Notes: generated from the sequence alone by a model not told the origin. 64,000 nucleotides of DNA from Bacillota bacterium (GCA_023408075.1 JAEYKW010000001.1:62001-126000); one strand, 5' to 3'. Shown: positions 34,608 to 43,233, counted from the first letter of the stretch. Translations and numbers: made by a program.

Positions 34608-34772
34608 ATGTCTAGACAAAAGGTAATGTCAGAAGGCCTTAAACAAGAAATTGCAAAACGGCTCGGCGTTGATGATATAGTCGCCAACGAAGGATGGGGC
34701 GGCGTATCGTCAAAAAATTGCGGTAATATTGTTCGTGAGGCGATCGAGATGGCCGAGAAGTCACGGACATAA
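34608..34772 (+). CDS. SspF-like small acid-soluble spore protein
   Basis: A 54-residue protein starting MSRQKVMSEGLKQEIAKRLG, with the later segment VANEGWGGVSSKNCGNIV. This matches the minor alpha/beta-type spore protein SspF in length and in the pattern LKxELAKxLG, GWGG and AGNxVxxAIExAE. GGAGG lies 8 bases before ATG 34608; an out-of-frame ATG at 34604 leads to a stop after three codons. Such proteins coat DNA in the dormant spore. A single cysteine in place of the usual Asp/Ala is unusual. Confidence 0.85.
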   Translation: MSRQKVMSEGLKQEIAKRLGVDDIVANEGWGGVSSKNCGNIVREAIEMAEKSRT

Positions 34773-34786
34773 CCTCCATTTCTGAG

Positions 34787-34815
34787 CAAAGGGTTCCCGG
34801 TTGGGGGCCCTTTGT
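34787..34815 (+). terminator. Terminator after the SspF-like gene
   Basis: CAAAGGG (34787-34793) and CCCTTTG (34808-34814) form a seven-pair stem, with TT following. Confidence 0.6.
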
Positions 34816-34833
34816 TAAATGTTTTGAACATCC

Positions 34834-34861
34834 TTGTTTTTTATTACAAATAGATTAGAAT
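34834..34861 (+). promoter_or_regulatory. Promoter of enolase
   Basis: TTGTTT (34834-34839) and TAGAAT (34856-34861) are separated by 16 bases, about 60 bases before the enolase start. Confidence 0.5.
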
Positions 34862-34921
34862 TAAAATGAAAACGCTGGCAATACTGTTACTGTTCAATGC
34901 CATGAAAGAGAGGGAAGATAT

Positions 34922-36223
34922 ATGTTTACCATAGTTGATGTTTTTGCGCGGGAAATTCTGGACAGCAGAGGAAACCCGACGGTGGAGGCACAGGTGGAAT
35001 TATCCGGAGGGGCGACCGCTCAGACTTCTGTGCCGTCCGGGGCATCCACGGGGCAATTTGAAGCCGTTGAATTGCGTGACGGCGAAAAACGTTATCTGGG
35101 GCTCGGGGTTAAAAAAGCGGTGGAGAATGTCAACAACATCATTGCGGATATGATTATCGGCCTCGACGCGCATAATCAGGTGGATATCGACTACGCGATG
35201 ATCGCCCACGACGACACACCCAACAAATCAAATCTCGGGGCCAATGCGATGCTCGCTGTGTCGCTGGCCGTCGCCAAAGCGGCCGCCATACAGTCGGAGA
35301 TGCCGTTGTACCGCTATATCGGCGGCTGCAATGCAAGAAAGCTGCCGGTCCCGATGATGAACATATTAAACGGCGGCAAGCACGCGGACAACAGCGTGGA
35401 TGTTCAGGAATTCATGATTATGCCGGTGGGGGCAAAAAGCTTCAGTTCGGCGCTGCAAATGAGCGCCGAGGTGTTCCATACGCTTAAAAAGGTGCTCAAA
35501 AGCAAAGGGTACTCCACGTCGGTGGGGGATGAAGGCGGCTATGCGCCGAACCTCAAATCCAACGAAGAGGCGATCGACGTGATCCTTGATGCGGTTTCGC
35601 TTGCGGGCTATAAGCCGGGCGATGACTTTTTCATTGCCATTGATGCAGCGGCCACAGAAATGTATGAAGCCGCCAAAGAGAACGGCGACGAAGGCAAATA
35701 TCTTTTCTGGAAATCCGGCATCAAGAAAACCGCCGAAGACATGGTTTCTTTTTGGGAAAAGCTTTGCAGGCAATATCCGATCATATCGCTTGAAGACGGC
35801 CTTTCCGAAGAGGATTGGCAGGGATGGAAAGTCCTTACCACCGAGCTCGGGAAAAAAGTGCAGCTAGTGGGCGACGACCTTTTCGTAACCAATACCAAAA
35901 GGCTTTCCAAAGGTATCGGCAGCGGCATATCGAACAGTATACTCATCAAAGTCAATCAAATCGGCACACTGACGGAAACGCTGGAAGCGATTGAAATGGC
36001 GAACCGCGCGGGCTTTACGGCGATTGTGAGCCACCGTTCGGGGGAAACCGAGGATGTGACGATCGCCGACTTGTCGGTGGCTGTCAACGCGGGACAGATC
36101 AAAACGGGGGCGCCGTCGCGAACCGACCGCGTCGCGAAATACAATCAGCTGCTGCGTATTGAAGAGGAGCTCGGGCTTACGGCCGTCTATCCGGGAAGAG
36201 ATGCTTTCTTTAATCTGAGGTAA
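34922..36223 (+). CDS. eno: Enolase
   Basis: The glycolytic enzyme that interconverts 2-phosphoglycerate and phosphoenolpyruvate. The 433-residue length is standard. Conserved parts include the flexible loop PSGASTGQFEAVELRDG, the acid/base glutamate region VGDEGGYAPNL, metal-binding acids in FFIAIDAAATE, ISLEDGLSEEDW and LVGDDLFVTN, and the signature ILIKVNQIGTLTE followed by SHRSGETED. It stands alone, not beside other glycolytic genes. Confidence 0.97.
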   Translation: MFTIVDVFAREILDSRGNPTVEAQVELSGGATAQTSVPSGASTGQFEAVELRDGEKRYLGLGVKKAVENVNNIIADMIIGLDAHNQVDIDYAMIAHDDTPNKSNLGANAMLAVSLAVAKAAAIQSEMPLYRYIGGCNARKLPVPMMNILNGGKHADNSVDVQEFMIMPVGAKSFSSALQMSAEVFHTLKKVLKSKGYSTSVGDEGGYAPNLKSNEEAIDVILDAVSLAGYKPGDDFFIAIDAAATEMYEAAKENGDEGKYLFWKSGIKKTAEDMVSFWEKLCRQYPIISLEDGLSEEDWQGWKVLTTELGKKVQLVGDDLFVTNTKRLSKGIGSGISNSILIKVNQIGTLTETLEAIEMANRAGFTAIVSHRSGETEDVTIADLSVAVNAGQIKTGAPSRTDRVAKYNQLLRIEEELGLTAVYPGRDAFFNLR

Positions 36224-36237
36224 TGTTTTTTCAACCG

Positions 36238-36264
36238 AATCCCCGGGCTTCCGGGGATTTTTTA
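36238..36264 (+). terminator. Terminator after enolase
   Basis: AATCCCCGG (36238-36246) and CCGGGGATT (36251-36259) form a perfect nine-pair stem with a GCTT loop and a T-run. Confidence 0.85.
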
Positions 36265-36267
36265 TCT

Positions 36268-36387
36268 GGCGCGCTTGGGAAATCGCGCCCTACAGAATTG
36301 CTTCCTACAAAATCGCGTTTTGTGCATTGGCATTCTTGTGATGGCGCCTTGGGAAATCGCGCACTACGGAATTGCGTCTTATAGAAT
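36268..36387. repeat. Imperfect direct repeat of about 45 bases
   Basis: The block beginning near 36268 and the block beginning near 36343 share CTTGGGAAATCGCGC, CTAC-GAATTGC and a final AAAT/GAAT part. No gene is supported here. Confidence 0.7.
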
Positions 36388-36468
36388 TGTTCTTTGTAAG
36401 ATTAACATCTTTCGCGATTATACGGCAAGCGGACTGATATGATTTCCGGTGCATCCCTACATCTTCGC

Positions 36469-36502
36469 AAAAAAAAGAAGAGTGATTCACCCTTCTTTTT
36501 TT
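36469..36502. terminator. Bidirectional terminator after the minus-strand spore protein gene
   Basis: AGAAG-AGTGA and the facing TTCAC-CCTTCT form a stem with one mismatch (36476-36496), with A-tract on one side and T-tract on the other, so it can work on both strands. Confidence 0.65.
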
Positions 36503-36527
36503 ATTGCTTCATTAATGATCTTAGGCT

Positions 36528-36725
36528 TTAAGACATATTGCTTTCAGCGTACTGGATCATCTTTTTAACCATATTGCCGCCGACTCTGCCAGCATCACGG
36601 GCAGCGATGTCTCCGTTATACCCCTGTTTCAGGCTGACGCCCACTTCGGTCGCCACTTCGTACTTCATGTTGTTGAGCAGCTGTTTGCCCTGGGGAACCA
36701 ATGTCTGATTCGAATTTGTAGCCAT
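36528..36725 (-). CDS. Alpha/beta-type small acid-soluble spore protein
   Basis: A 65-residue major SASP that binds and protects spore DNA. The conserved parts are LLNNMKYEVATEVGV, where the germination protease cuts, and GGNMVKKMIQYAE at the C-terminus. AGGAGGTG (36732-36739) sets the start at ATG 36725. A bidirectional terminator lies downstream. Its presence is strong evidence that the organism forms endospores. Confidence 0.95.
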   Translation of the reverse strand: MATNSNQTLVPQGKQLLNNMKYEVATEVGVSLKQGYNGDIAARDAGRVGGNMVKKMIQYAESNMS

Positions 36726-36845
36726 GTTTTTCACCTCCTTTTTATATCATTATTTTCTCCGCGGACACAAGTAAATACACATGTAATTAAATACTGTACA
36801 GTCAATTATTGCGGCATATATCCAGAAATTTTGAAAAATTATGGC

Positions 36846-36894
36846 TTGACAAACTATCATTCGTTAGTTAAAATGATGCTAACGAATGATAGTT
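36846..36894 (+). promoter_or_regulatory. TetR-gene promoter with overlapping 16-base inverted-repeat operator
   Basis: TTGACA (36846-36851) and TAAAAT (36869-36874) are separated by 17 bases. A perfect inverted repeat, AACTATCATTCGTTAG (36852-36867) and CTAACGAATGATAGTT (36879-36894), has its left arm filling the promoter spacer and its right arm at the likely transcript start. A repressor bound here would block RNA polymerase, so autorepression by the adjacent TetR protein is expected. Confidence 0.85.
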
Positions 36895-36933
36895 AGGATT
36901 CATAAGGCCGATTATTTTGTTGTGAGGTGAAAG

Positions 36934-37566
36934 ATGAGCACGAAAGACAGAATCCGTTACGAGGCATTGACTCTGTTTTCCGAGAAAGGGTTTGATGCCG
37001 TCTCGGTCAGAGATATCGCGGGGGCGGTCGGCATTAAGGAAAGCTCGCTCTATAACCATTACAAAAGCAAGCAGGATATTTTTGATAGCATCGTTGCGGA
37101 ATACGCGAAAAGAGGCGACGATTTTTTTCAACGCATAGATGTGCTCGATGCAGGCAAAACCTTCGACGTGGACGAAAGAACGGTCGGCATGTATAAAGAG
37201 ATGTCACCCGAACACTTTGAAGCGATGAGCCTCCAAATTCTCGATTACTATTTGACGGACGACACGATCGTCAAATTCAGAAAGATGCTCACGATTGAAC
37301 AGTACCGCAGCCCGATGCTGACGCAGCTTTACAGAGACATCTCTTTTAACAGCAGCCTTGCATTCCAGTCGCAGCTTTTTTCGGCACTGATGGACGAAGG
37401 GCTGCTCATAAAGGCCGACCCCTATGTGCTGGCACTTGAGTTCTTTTCTCCGATATTTCTGATATTCAATAAGTTTGACAATGATGAGAACGGATTGGCG
37501 CAAGCCAAAGACCTGTTGGCTAAGCACGTGCGCCTCTTTAACGAAAGATACGGCGCAAGCAAATAA
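36934..37566 (+). CDS. TetR-family repressor
   Basis: A 210-residue regulator with an N-terminal TetR helix-turn-helix (about residues 6-52; ALTLFSEKGFDAVSVRDIA, KESSLYNHYKSKQDIFD) and a helical ligand domain. GAGGTG precedes ATG 36934. The operator upstream and the flavoprotein gene 27 bases downstream point to a small autoregulated operon. The inducer is unknown. Confidence 0.9.
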   Translation: MSTKDRIRYEALTLFSEKGFDAVSVRDIAGAVGIKESSLYNHYKSKQDIFDSIVAEYAKRGDDFFQRIDVLDAGKTFDVDERTVGMYKEMSPEHFEAMSLQILDYYLTDDTIVKFRKMLTIEQYRSPMLTQLYRDISFNSSLAFQSQLFSALMDEGLLIKADPYVLALEFFSPIFLIFNKFDNDENGLAQAKDLLAKHVRLFNERYGASK

Positions 37567-37593
37567 CAAATATATTTTACTGAGGTGGACACT

Positions 37594-38304
37594 ATGAAAA
37601 TTGTTGTGGTCAACGGCAACAGCCGTCACGGCAGCACATGGAACTGCAAAGAACAGCTGTTAAAGGCCATTGAAAAATATGAAGAAATTGACGTGAAAAA
37701 TTTTGTACTGCCCAATGACATGCCACATCAATGTCTCGGATGTTTTTCCTGCATTATGCGCGGAGAAGACAAGTGCCCGCACGCGGGTTCCGTCAGCCCG
37801 TTTGTAAGCGCCATGGAGCAGGCCGATGTGATCGTGCTGACGTCTCCGATCTATGCGCTCGATGTGAGCGGACAGCTCAAATCGCTGCTCGATCATCTTT
37901 GCTTTATGTGGGTGAGCCATCGGCCCAATCCCAAAATGTTCAAAAAAATCGGCGTCACGGTGGCCACCACGGCGGGCTTCGGGCTGAACCATGCCACCAA
38001 GACAATGCGTTACAGCCTGCAGTACTGGGGGGCACGCCGTATCTTTTCGTTAAAAGTGCCCGTGGCGGCTGCCCAATGGGAAGACGTTACGGATAAGAAA
38101 AAAGATTCTGCCAAGAGGAAAGCAGAGAAAAAGGCGAAGAGCATTGTGAAATCCGTGAAGAAGGTTGACCGCCTGCAGCCGAAGCTGTTTATCCGGTTCA
38201 TGTTCTGGATGATGAAAAGCATGATGAAAAAAAATACGTGGAACTCAACAGACCGCAGCCATTGGGAAGCCCAAGGATGGCTCGCGGGCAGCAGGCCGTT
38301 TTAA
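37594..38304 (+). CDS. Flavodoxin-like NAD(P)H-dependent oxidoreductase
   Basis: A 236-residue protein of the NADPH-dependent FMN reductase/flavodoxin-like group. The FMN phosphate loop is GNSRHGSTWNC, and the flavin loop TSPIYALDVSGQLK is intact. The cysteines in CLGCFSCIMRGEDKCPH resemble the cysteine-rich segment of iron-sulfur flavoproteins. The C-terminal third is very basic (KKKDSAKRKAEKKAK), which is unusual. GAGG sets the start at ATG 37594. It is controlled with the TetR gene in front of it; the substrate is unknown. Confidence 0.78.
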   Translation: MKIVVVNGNSRHGSTWNCKEQLLKAIEKYEEIDVKNFVLPNDMPHQCLGCFSCIMRGEDKCPHAGSVSPFVSAMEQADVIVLTSPIYALDVSGQLKSLLDHLCFMWVSHRPNPKMFKKIGVTVATTAGFGLNHATKTMRYSLQYWGARRIFSLKVPVAAAQWEDVTDKKKDSAKRKAEKKAKSIVKSVKKVDRLQPKLFIRFMFWMMKSMMKKNTWNSTDRSHWEAQGWLAGSRPF

Positions 38305-38430
38305 TCGGCTTTCGTGTATTAAATGTACAGCTTTTCTGATTCAAGCGAGATCGCTTCGATAAAGCGATCTTAAGAGTATACTTAAGATTGAATACGATTG
38401 ACATGCGATGCCATACTAAGTGATGAGGTG

Positions 38431-38583
38431 ATGGCATTGCAAAAGCGCGAAGAAAAAAACAGGCTGGACATATCTGCCGAAAAGACTGAATTGACAAATA
38501 AGAAAAACGGATTCTCAAAACAAAATCAGAATCAGGGGCACAATACGGTGAAGCAGGCGCAGGGGCCGAACACAAAAAGGTGA
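38431..38583 (+). CDS. Small polar protein, possible spore protein
   Basis: A 50-residue protein, MALQKREEKNRL to the end NTVKQAQGPNTKR, very rich in Lys, Asn, Gln and Glu, with no hydrophobic stretch. GATGAGGTG lies immediately upstream. The composition is like minor small acid-soluble spore proteins, but I recognise no family. It is followed after six bases by another small basic protein. Two imperfect inverted repeats lie upstream at 38349-38369 and 38368-38387. Confidence 0.5.
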   Translation: MALQKREEKNRLDISAEKTELTNKKNGFSKQNQNQGHNTVKQAQGPNTKR

Positions 38584-38589
38584 AGAGTT

Positions 38590-38724
38590 ATGGGCAAGAG
38601 CAATAAGATGAAGAGTACGCGGAATGGCAAAAAGGAAGACGGCACATTCAGGTCTAAGAAAATCAAGCACGATCCGCAGGCGGAAAGCGCAAGAGCCGTG
38701 TTTGGAATCAACGAAAAGAAGTAA
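38590..38724 (+). CDS. Small basic protein, CPC_1213-like
   Basis: A 44-residue protein with the C-terminal segment KHDPQAESARAVFGINEK, which resembles the CPC_1213 family of small clostridial proteins. The N-terminal half is basic and polar. It starts six bases after the preceding small gene and has its own terminator, so the two form a unit. The function is unknown. Confidence 0.62.
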   Translation: MGKSNKMKSTRNGKKEDGTFRSKKIKHDPQAESARAVFGINEKK

Positions 38725-38731
38725 CCGCCGC

Positions 38732-38759
38732 AAGCATCTGGTTATACGGATGCTTTTTT
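38732..38759 (+). terminator. Terminator after the small-gene pair
   Basis: AAGCATCTG (38732-38740) and CGGATGCTT (38747-38755) pair over nine positions with one G-U pair, followed by a T-run. Confidence 0.75.
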
Positions 38760-39256
38760 ATTGCCATTTGCGGACTGATGTATTGGCTCTGCGGTGCCGG
38801 AACGTCGGTTATCCCGAAATTATCTTCGCAATGTAAAGCTTCTCTTTGGTCATCCGGTCCGCCTGCGCGGTCACTCCGCGACGCTCATTCAATACGTCAG
38901 CAAAAAGAAAGTCCGCAGTCGCAGCTTCCCGTCTGTTATGCTGCGATAGCGCATTGACGGGTTCGAGCTTGCAAGACATCGCATAAAAATAATCCCGTGG
39001 CGGGAATTGCTGCTCTTTCGCTGTCAGCAGATCAATCCCCGTCGAAATGAGACGAGACTTCTTTAACCGTTGCAGGGCGAATTTGCAGTCGGCGGAAACT
39101 TTATTTGCTGAGACAGGGTTTTTACCCTATCCGGGCTGACACATACTGCCGATTTTAAGGTTTGTATTGATGACAGTGCCATCCCGCATGCCGTTTGGAC
39201 ATACGGTATTAAAAACCAATATCAGGTTTATACTAGCTTTTAACGAACCGTAACGG
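38760..39256. other. Gene-free stretch before the ger operon
   Basis: No supported gene in about 500 bases. The part 38846-38895 resembles 63135-63184 in the intergenic region after the GH9 gene. A clear SigA promoter for the ger operon is not seen; a sporulation promoter may lie here but I could not place one. Confidence 0.5.
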
Positions 39257-40372
39257 ATGGCGGATATGAGCAGCATCACAAACAAGCAAATGGTCATGTT
39301 ATTAATCATCACGCTGGCTTGCTACAGCATCATCGTGCTTCCCAAAGACATGGCACTCAGCGCAGGAACGGGGAGCTGGCTGACGCTGACTGTTGCGGCG
39401 CTCATTTTTGGCGTCGCTGCTGTGATCATCGTGAGCCTTAACAGTATGTTTCAGGGAAAGATGCTGTTTGATTATGCGCCTTCCCTTGTGGGCAAACCCC
39501 TGACATACATCATTGTATTTTTTTATATTATTTATTTTATGGCAATCCTTGTTTTCCTGATTACGATGAAAGCCAGGCTGCTAAAGGATGATTTTTTCCC
39601 CAATACGCCGCTTTGGTCGTTTCCACTTATTGGAATTCCTGTTTTTTGTTATATAGCCAACAAAGGCATCACCAATGCCGGAAGGCTCTCGGAGCTCGTC
39701 GGCATCGTGTTTATTACGTCGGCTTTGTTTGTTCATATCCTCATGTTTACACAGGGAAAAATCAGCCGTATTCAGCCGTTTTTTAATGCCGGAGATATTG
39801 AAAACTACGCAATAGGGTTAAAGGATACGATTTTTCCTTTTCTGGGCATAGAAGTGCTGCTCGCCGTTCCGCTCACAAAAGTAAACGGAAAAAAAGTCAA
39901 ACGGACCGCTTTTCTTACCGTTTTATTCGTAGGCTTATTTTATATTGTCGTGGTTGAGAGCAGTATCATGAAAGTGGGAATCAACGATATTGCCCATTAT
40001 GACGATGCGCTTATTGTCGCGATTCGCGATACGTCACCGGAATTCATGGACATATTCACAAGGCTGGATATTCTTTACCTGACAATTGGCTTCGGAGCCA
40101 TTTTTGTGGGCATTTCCATCGTGATGGCCGTAACCGTCGAATATCTTTGCAAGATTTTTAAAAAAGCAAAACGAAGCTTAATCACGACAGTGGTGGGTGT
40201 TCTTGCCTACATACAGTTTTTTGTATTCAAGGACCTGCGGCATTACCATGAGTATGCCGCAGATGCATGCTCCTATTTAGGGCTTGTGGCCGCTATACTG
40301 ATTCCGTCCGTGCTTTGGCTCATAGCGAGAAAGAAAACAAAAAGGGTTAAAGGTAAAAAACGTGCTGCTTAA
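39257..40372 (+). CDS. Spore germination permease, GerAB/GerB family
   Basis: A 371-residue integral membrane protein with about ten hydrophobic segments, of the amino-acid-permease-like B subunit of germinant receptors. The opening SITNKQMVMLLIITLACYSIIVLP is typical of the family. ATG 39257 is used; ATG 39266 is nearly as likely. The C subunit gene overlaps its end by 11 bases. The B subunit binds the small-molecule germinant in the inner spore membrane; which one is unknown. Confidence 0.9.
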   Translation: MADMSSITNKQMVMLLIITLACYSIIVLPKDMALSAGTGSWLTLTVAALIFGVAAVIIVSLNSMFQGKMLFDYAPSLVGKPLTYIIVFFYIIYFMAILVFLITMKARLLKDDFFPNTPLWSFPLIGIPVFCYIANKGITNAGRLSELVGIVFITSALFVHILMFTQGKISRIQPFFNAGDIENYAIGLKDTIFPFLGIEVLLAVPLTKVNGKKVKRTAFLTVLFVGLFYIVVVESSIMKVGINDIAHYDDALIVAIRDTSPEFMDIFTRLDILYLTIGFGAIFVGISIVMAVTVEYLCKIFKKAKRSLITTVVGVLAYIQFFVFKDLRHYHEYAADACSYLGLVAAILIPSVLWLIARKKTKRVKGKKRAA

Positions 40373-41498
40373 AAGAACCGTGTTTGTTCTCGTTTGTATA
40401 TATATATTGCTGACGGTCACCGGTTGCTGGGATTCGCTGGACGCGAATAATAAAACGCTGGTCATAACGGTCATCACCGATAAACAGGGGGATGATTATG
40501 CATTCTATATCGAGATGCCAAATTTAGGCGTCGGGCAAAACCAGCAAACCGGCAACGGGGACAGCAAACAAAAGTACTACATGGTATACGCAAACGGGTC
40601 TTCATTTGCGGATGCAAGGCGTCACATTGATGCAAAACTGGACAATCCCATTTTTCTTGGTACTGTCAGAGCTCTTGTGATCACCGATGATTTGGCCAAA
40701 TATGGTATCGAGGAATATATGCTTCGTTTGCAGTCGGATAATCAGTATCGAAAAGCCCTCAATATTGTGACTTCGTATTCCGATCCCCAGGAGATTTTAT
40801 CCGTTATGCCGCCCAACAATATATCCATCGGCGAATCGATCGCCGATACGCTTGTCAGCTTGAAATCCCTTGGAAAGATCGTCATCTATACATTATCCGA
40901 TATTCTGGAGTTTGTTTACAGCGATACGTGCTATGCCTTGGTTAATTTGGATGTGGAAGACGGAAAATTTGCGTATAACGGCTATACCATCTTTCATAAT
41001 AATCAGCTCATTGATTTTATTCCTTTTGAAGAAGCCAATGGACTTGTCTGGATTTTGGGGGACAATATCAAGCGCATTTATACGATACCGTTTAAAGACT
41101 TTACGGCAACGCTCAATGTTCAAGCCAAAAGCAAGTCGATCACGCCAACTTACGAAGACGGCAAGCTTGTTTTTGATATCAAATACGAAATGGAAGCAAA
41201 GCTGATGTACTTAAGCCAGGTCATTCAATTCGACGAAGGCATGCAAAATGCCGCCAAGGCGGAATTGCAAAACAAAATTGCGAATGAAATTGCGAAAACT
41301 ATCGAACATTCCAAAGAGATCAATTGCGATTATCTGCAGTTTAAAGATTGTTACCGCATAAAATACCCGGATAAATTGAAGACTATTAATTGGCATGATA
41401 CATATGAGAATGCTGAGTTCAGAATTTCTGTGAAAACCGTCCTTAAATTCGGGTCTATGATGGATTTCGAAGCATCCGACGAACAGCTTAATAAGTGA
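40362..41498 (+). CDS. Spore germination lipoprotein, GerAC family
   Basis: A 378-residue Ger(x)C lipoprotein with the lipobox VTGCWD, where CWD is the usual family start of the mature protein. The rest is the three-domain C subunit on the outer face of the spore membrane. GTG 40362 is preceded by AAAGG and overlaps the B subunit gene. The A subunit gene starts 9 bases after the stop. Confidence 0.9.
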   Translation: MLLKRTVFVLVCIYILLTVTGCWDSLDANNKTLVITVITDKQGDDYAFYIEMPNLGVGQNQQTGNGDSKQKYYMVYANGSSFADARRHIDAKLDNPIFLGTVRALVITDDLAKYGIEEYMLRLQSDNQYRKALNIVTSYSDPQEILSVMPPNNISIGESIADTLVSLKSLGKIVIYTLSDILEFVYSDTCYALVNLDVEDGKFAYNGYTIFHNNQLIDFIPFEEANGLVWILGDNIKRIYTIPFKDFTATLNVQAKSKSITPTYEDGKLVFDIKYEMEAKLMYLSQVIQFDEGMQNAAKAELQNKIANEIAKTIEHSKEINCDYLQFKDCYRIKYPDKLKTINWHDTYENAEFRISVKTVLKFGSMMDFEASDEQLNK

Positions 41499-41507
41499 GG
41501 ATTCGAT

Positions 41508-42956
41508 ATGCAGCAGCCGCATAAGAGATATGACGACATCATCAATATGATCAGAGAAAAGCAAATTGATGTGGTTCAAAGAACGATTGCCATGAAAACG
41601 GAATCAATATCCGTCATATACATCAAAGAGCTTTCGGATATTTCTTCCATTTCAGAGTATGTTATAAAGCCGCTCGTTGCACAGAAAGACGAGATGCCGC
41701 AGGGTGCAGCCGAGGCTCTCAATGTTATCAGCGCGTCCGAATGCATGCTGGATTCAGACGATAAGAAAATCGTGAATTATATCATGAACGCAAAATCCAT
41801 CGTGTTGTTTTCATCAGGTGCGGATTATATTGTAATTAATACAAAAAAAGTCGAGAAACGAAACATTCCGGTGCCCGAATTTACTTATACGATGAGAGGC
41901 CCAAGGGATTCGTTGATTGAAGTCATGGAAACAAATTTGTCCTTGATACGATATCGCATCAAGGATGAAGCTTTGAGGATAAAAAAGCTGGAGGTTGGTA
42001 AGAGAACGAAAACCAGCATAGCCATGCTATATCTCGAGGATGTGGCTAACGATACCTGCGTCAAAGAGATTACAAAAAGGATTTCGGCTATCAATGTGGA
42101 CGGGCTGAATTCGTCCGGGGAACTGCAGTCTTTCCTGTTAAACAAAAGCACCAACCTGTTTCCGATCATGGGCGTTATCGAGCGCTCGGATATGGCATGC
42201 GGCGCATTGCTGGAAGGGAAAGTCGTCATCATCATGGACGGAAGCCCGTGGGCCTTGGTCGCGCCCAAGGTATTCAGCGAATATTTGTGGGCCTGTGATG
42301 ATTTTTACTCGAATAAATTTTTCGGCACATTCATGAGGGTGCTGCGCGTGCTTTCTCTCAATCTGACCTTCATTGTCTCGTCACTCTATGTGGCTATCGT
42401 CTCCTTTCATAACGATGTGCTTCCGGCCAGCTATATGATCGCGATTGCGCAGAGCCGGTCAAAAGTGCCGTTCAATGCGCTTGTTGAAGTGCTGCTCATC
42501 GAATTGATCGGAGAGCTGATACGCGAATCTCTGGTCCGCGTCCCGTCAAAAATCGGCACCGCTATCGGTATTGTCGGCGCAATCATCATCGGGCAGGCTG
42601 CGGTCTCCGCAGGCATATTCAGTCCGCTGCTGCTCATTGTCATTTCGCTTTCGCTGATTTCTTCATTCATCCCGGCGGATCATACCATTGTTGATCCTTT
42701 TCGCATATTGAAGTTTCCGCTGATTATCGCTTCGGGCACCTTCGGCTTTCACGGTTTTACGCTCGTCATCGTCCTCATATTATCACACCTTGTATCCATC
42801 AATACATTCGGCGTGCCTTATATGGCACCGGTGGCGCCGTTCAATTTTAAAGACTTTTTAAAGTCGGTCATATTCAGCAAAGAGATCGCATCGCGCCGTC
42901 CGCATTACTTGAGAACAAAGGACCCGACGCGCGCACCGACGGATAATAAGAAGTGA
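41508..42956 (+). CDS. Spore germination protein, GerAA family
   Basis: A 482-residue A subunit: a soluble N-terminal half (about residues 1-290), then a membrane half with four or five segments. The conserved region VIIMDGSPWALVAPKVFSEY precedes the membrane part, and SFIPADHTIVDPFRILKFP lies near the end. Order B-C-A in this operon differs from the common A-B-C. GAGG precedes ATG 41508. A bidirectional terminator lies between this gene and the hyd operon. Confidence 0.92.
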   Translation: MQQPHKRYDDIINMIREKQIDVVQRTIAMKTESISVIYIKELSDISSISEYVIKPLVAQKDEMPQGAAEALNVISASECMLDSDDKKIVNYIMNAKSIVLFSSGADYIVINTKKVEKRNIPVPEFTYTMRGPRDSLIEVMETNLSLIRYRIKDEALRIKKLEVGKRTKTSIAMLYLEDVANDTCVKEITKRISAINVDGLNSSGELQSFLLNKSTNLFPIMGVIERSDMACGALLEGKVVIIMDGSPWALVAPKVFSEYLWACDDFYSNKFFGTFMRVLRVLSLNLTFIVSSLYVAIVSFHNDVLPASYMIAIAQSRSKVPFNALVEVLLIELIGELIRESLVRVPSKIGTAIGIVGAIIIGQAAVSAGIFSPLLLIVISLSLISSFIPADHTIVDPFRILKFPLIIASGTFGFHGFTLVIVLILSHLVSINTFGVPYMAPVAPFNFKDFLKSVIFSKEIASRRPHYLRTKDPTRAPTDNKK

Positions 42957-43170
42957 TTTCCTCAAGTTTAGGTGACATCAGCAGTCGTAACTGATGAGGC
43001 ACTGCGCAGCAATTTTTCTTGTCGCCGGTGTGAGCGAAACACAAAGCAAAGTCAAAACGATCTGCGTAAGGCTGCCTGATCCAAAGAATTGAATGTTAAT
43101 AACATTGATGAGGGCAGGGTTATTAGCCTTATGAAAAAACAGGTAGTCTGCTGCGTTCCTAATCAAAAAT

Positions 43171-43195
43171 AAAAAGCCGGCAAAACCGGCTTTTT
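43171..43195. terminator. Bidirectional terminator between ger and hyd operons
   Basis: AAAAAGCCGG (43171-43180) and CCGGCTTTTT (43186-43195) form a perfect ten-pair stem with a five-base loop and A/T tracts on both sides. Confidence 0.85.
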
Positions 43196-43200
43196 ACTCC

Positions 43201-43233
43201 GCAGCCCCGAAAAGCACAGCAATCCGGGGCTGC
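43201..43233 (-). other. GC-rich hairpin at the 3' end of the hyd operon
   Basis: GCAGCCCCG (43201-43209) and CGGGGCTGC (43225-43233) are exact complements with a 15-base loop, 18 bases after the hydA stop. The bidirectional terminator follows, so this may protect the 3' end of the hyd transcript. Confidence 0.55.
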
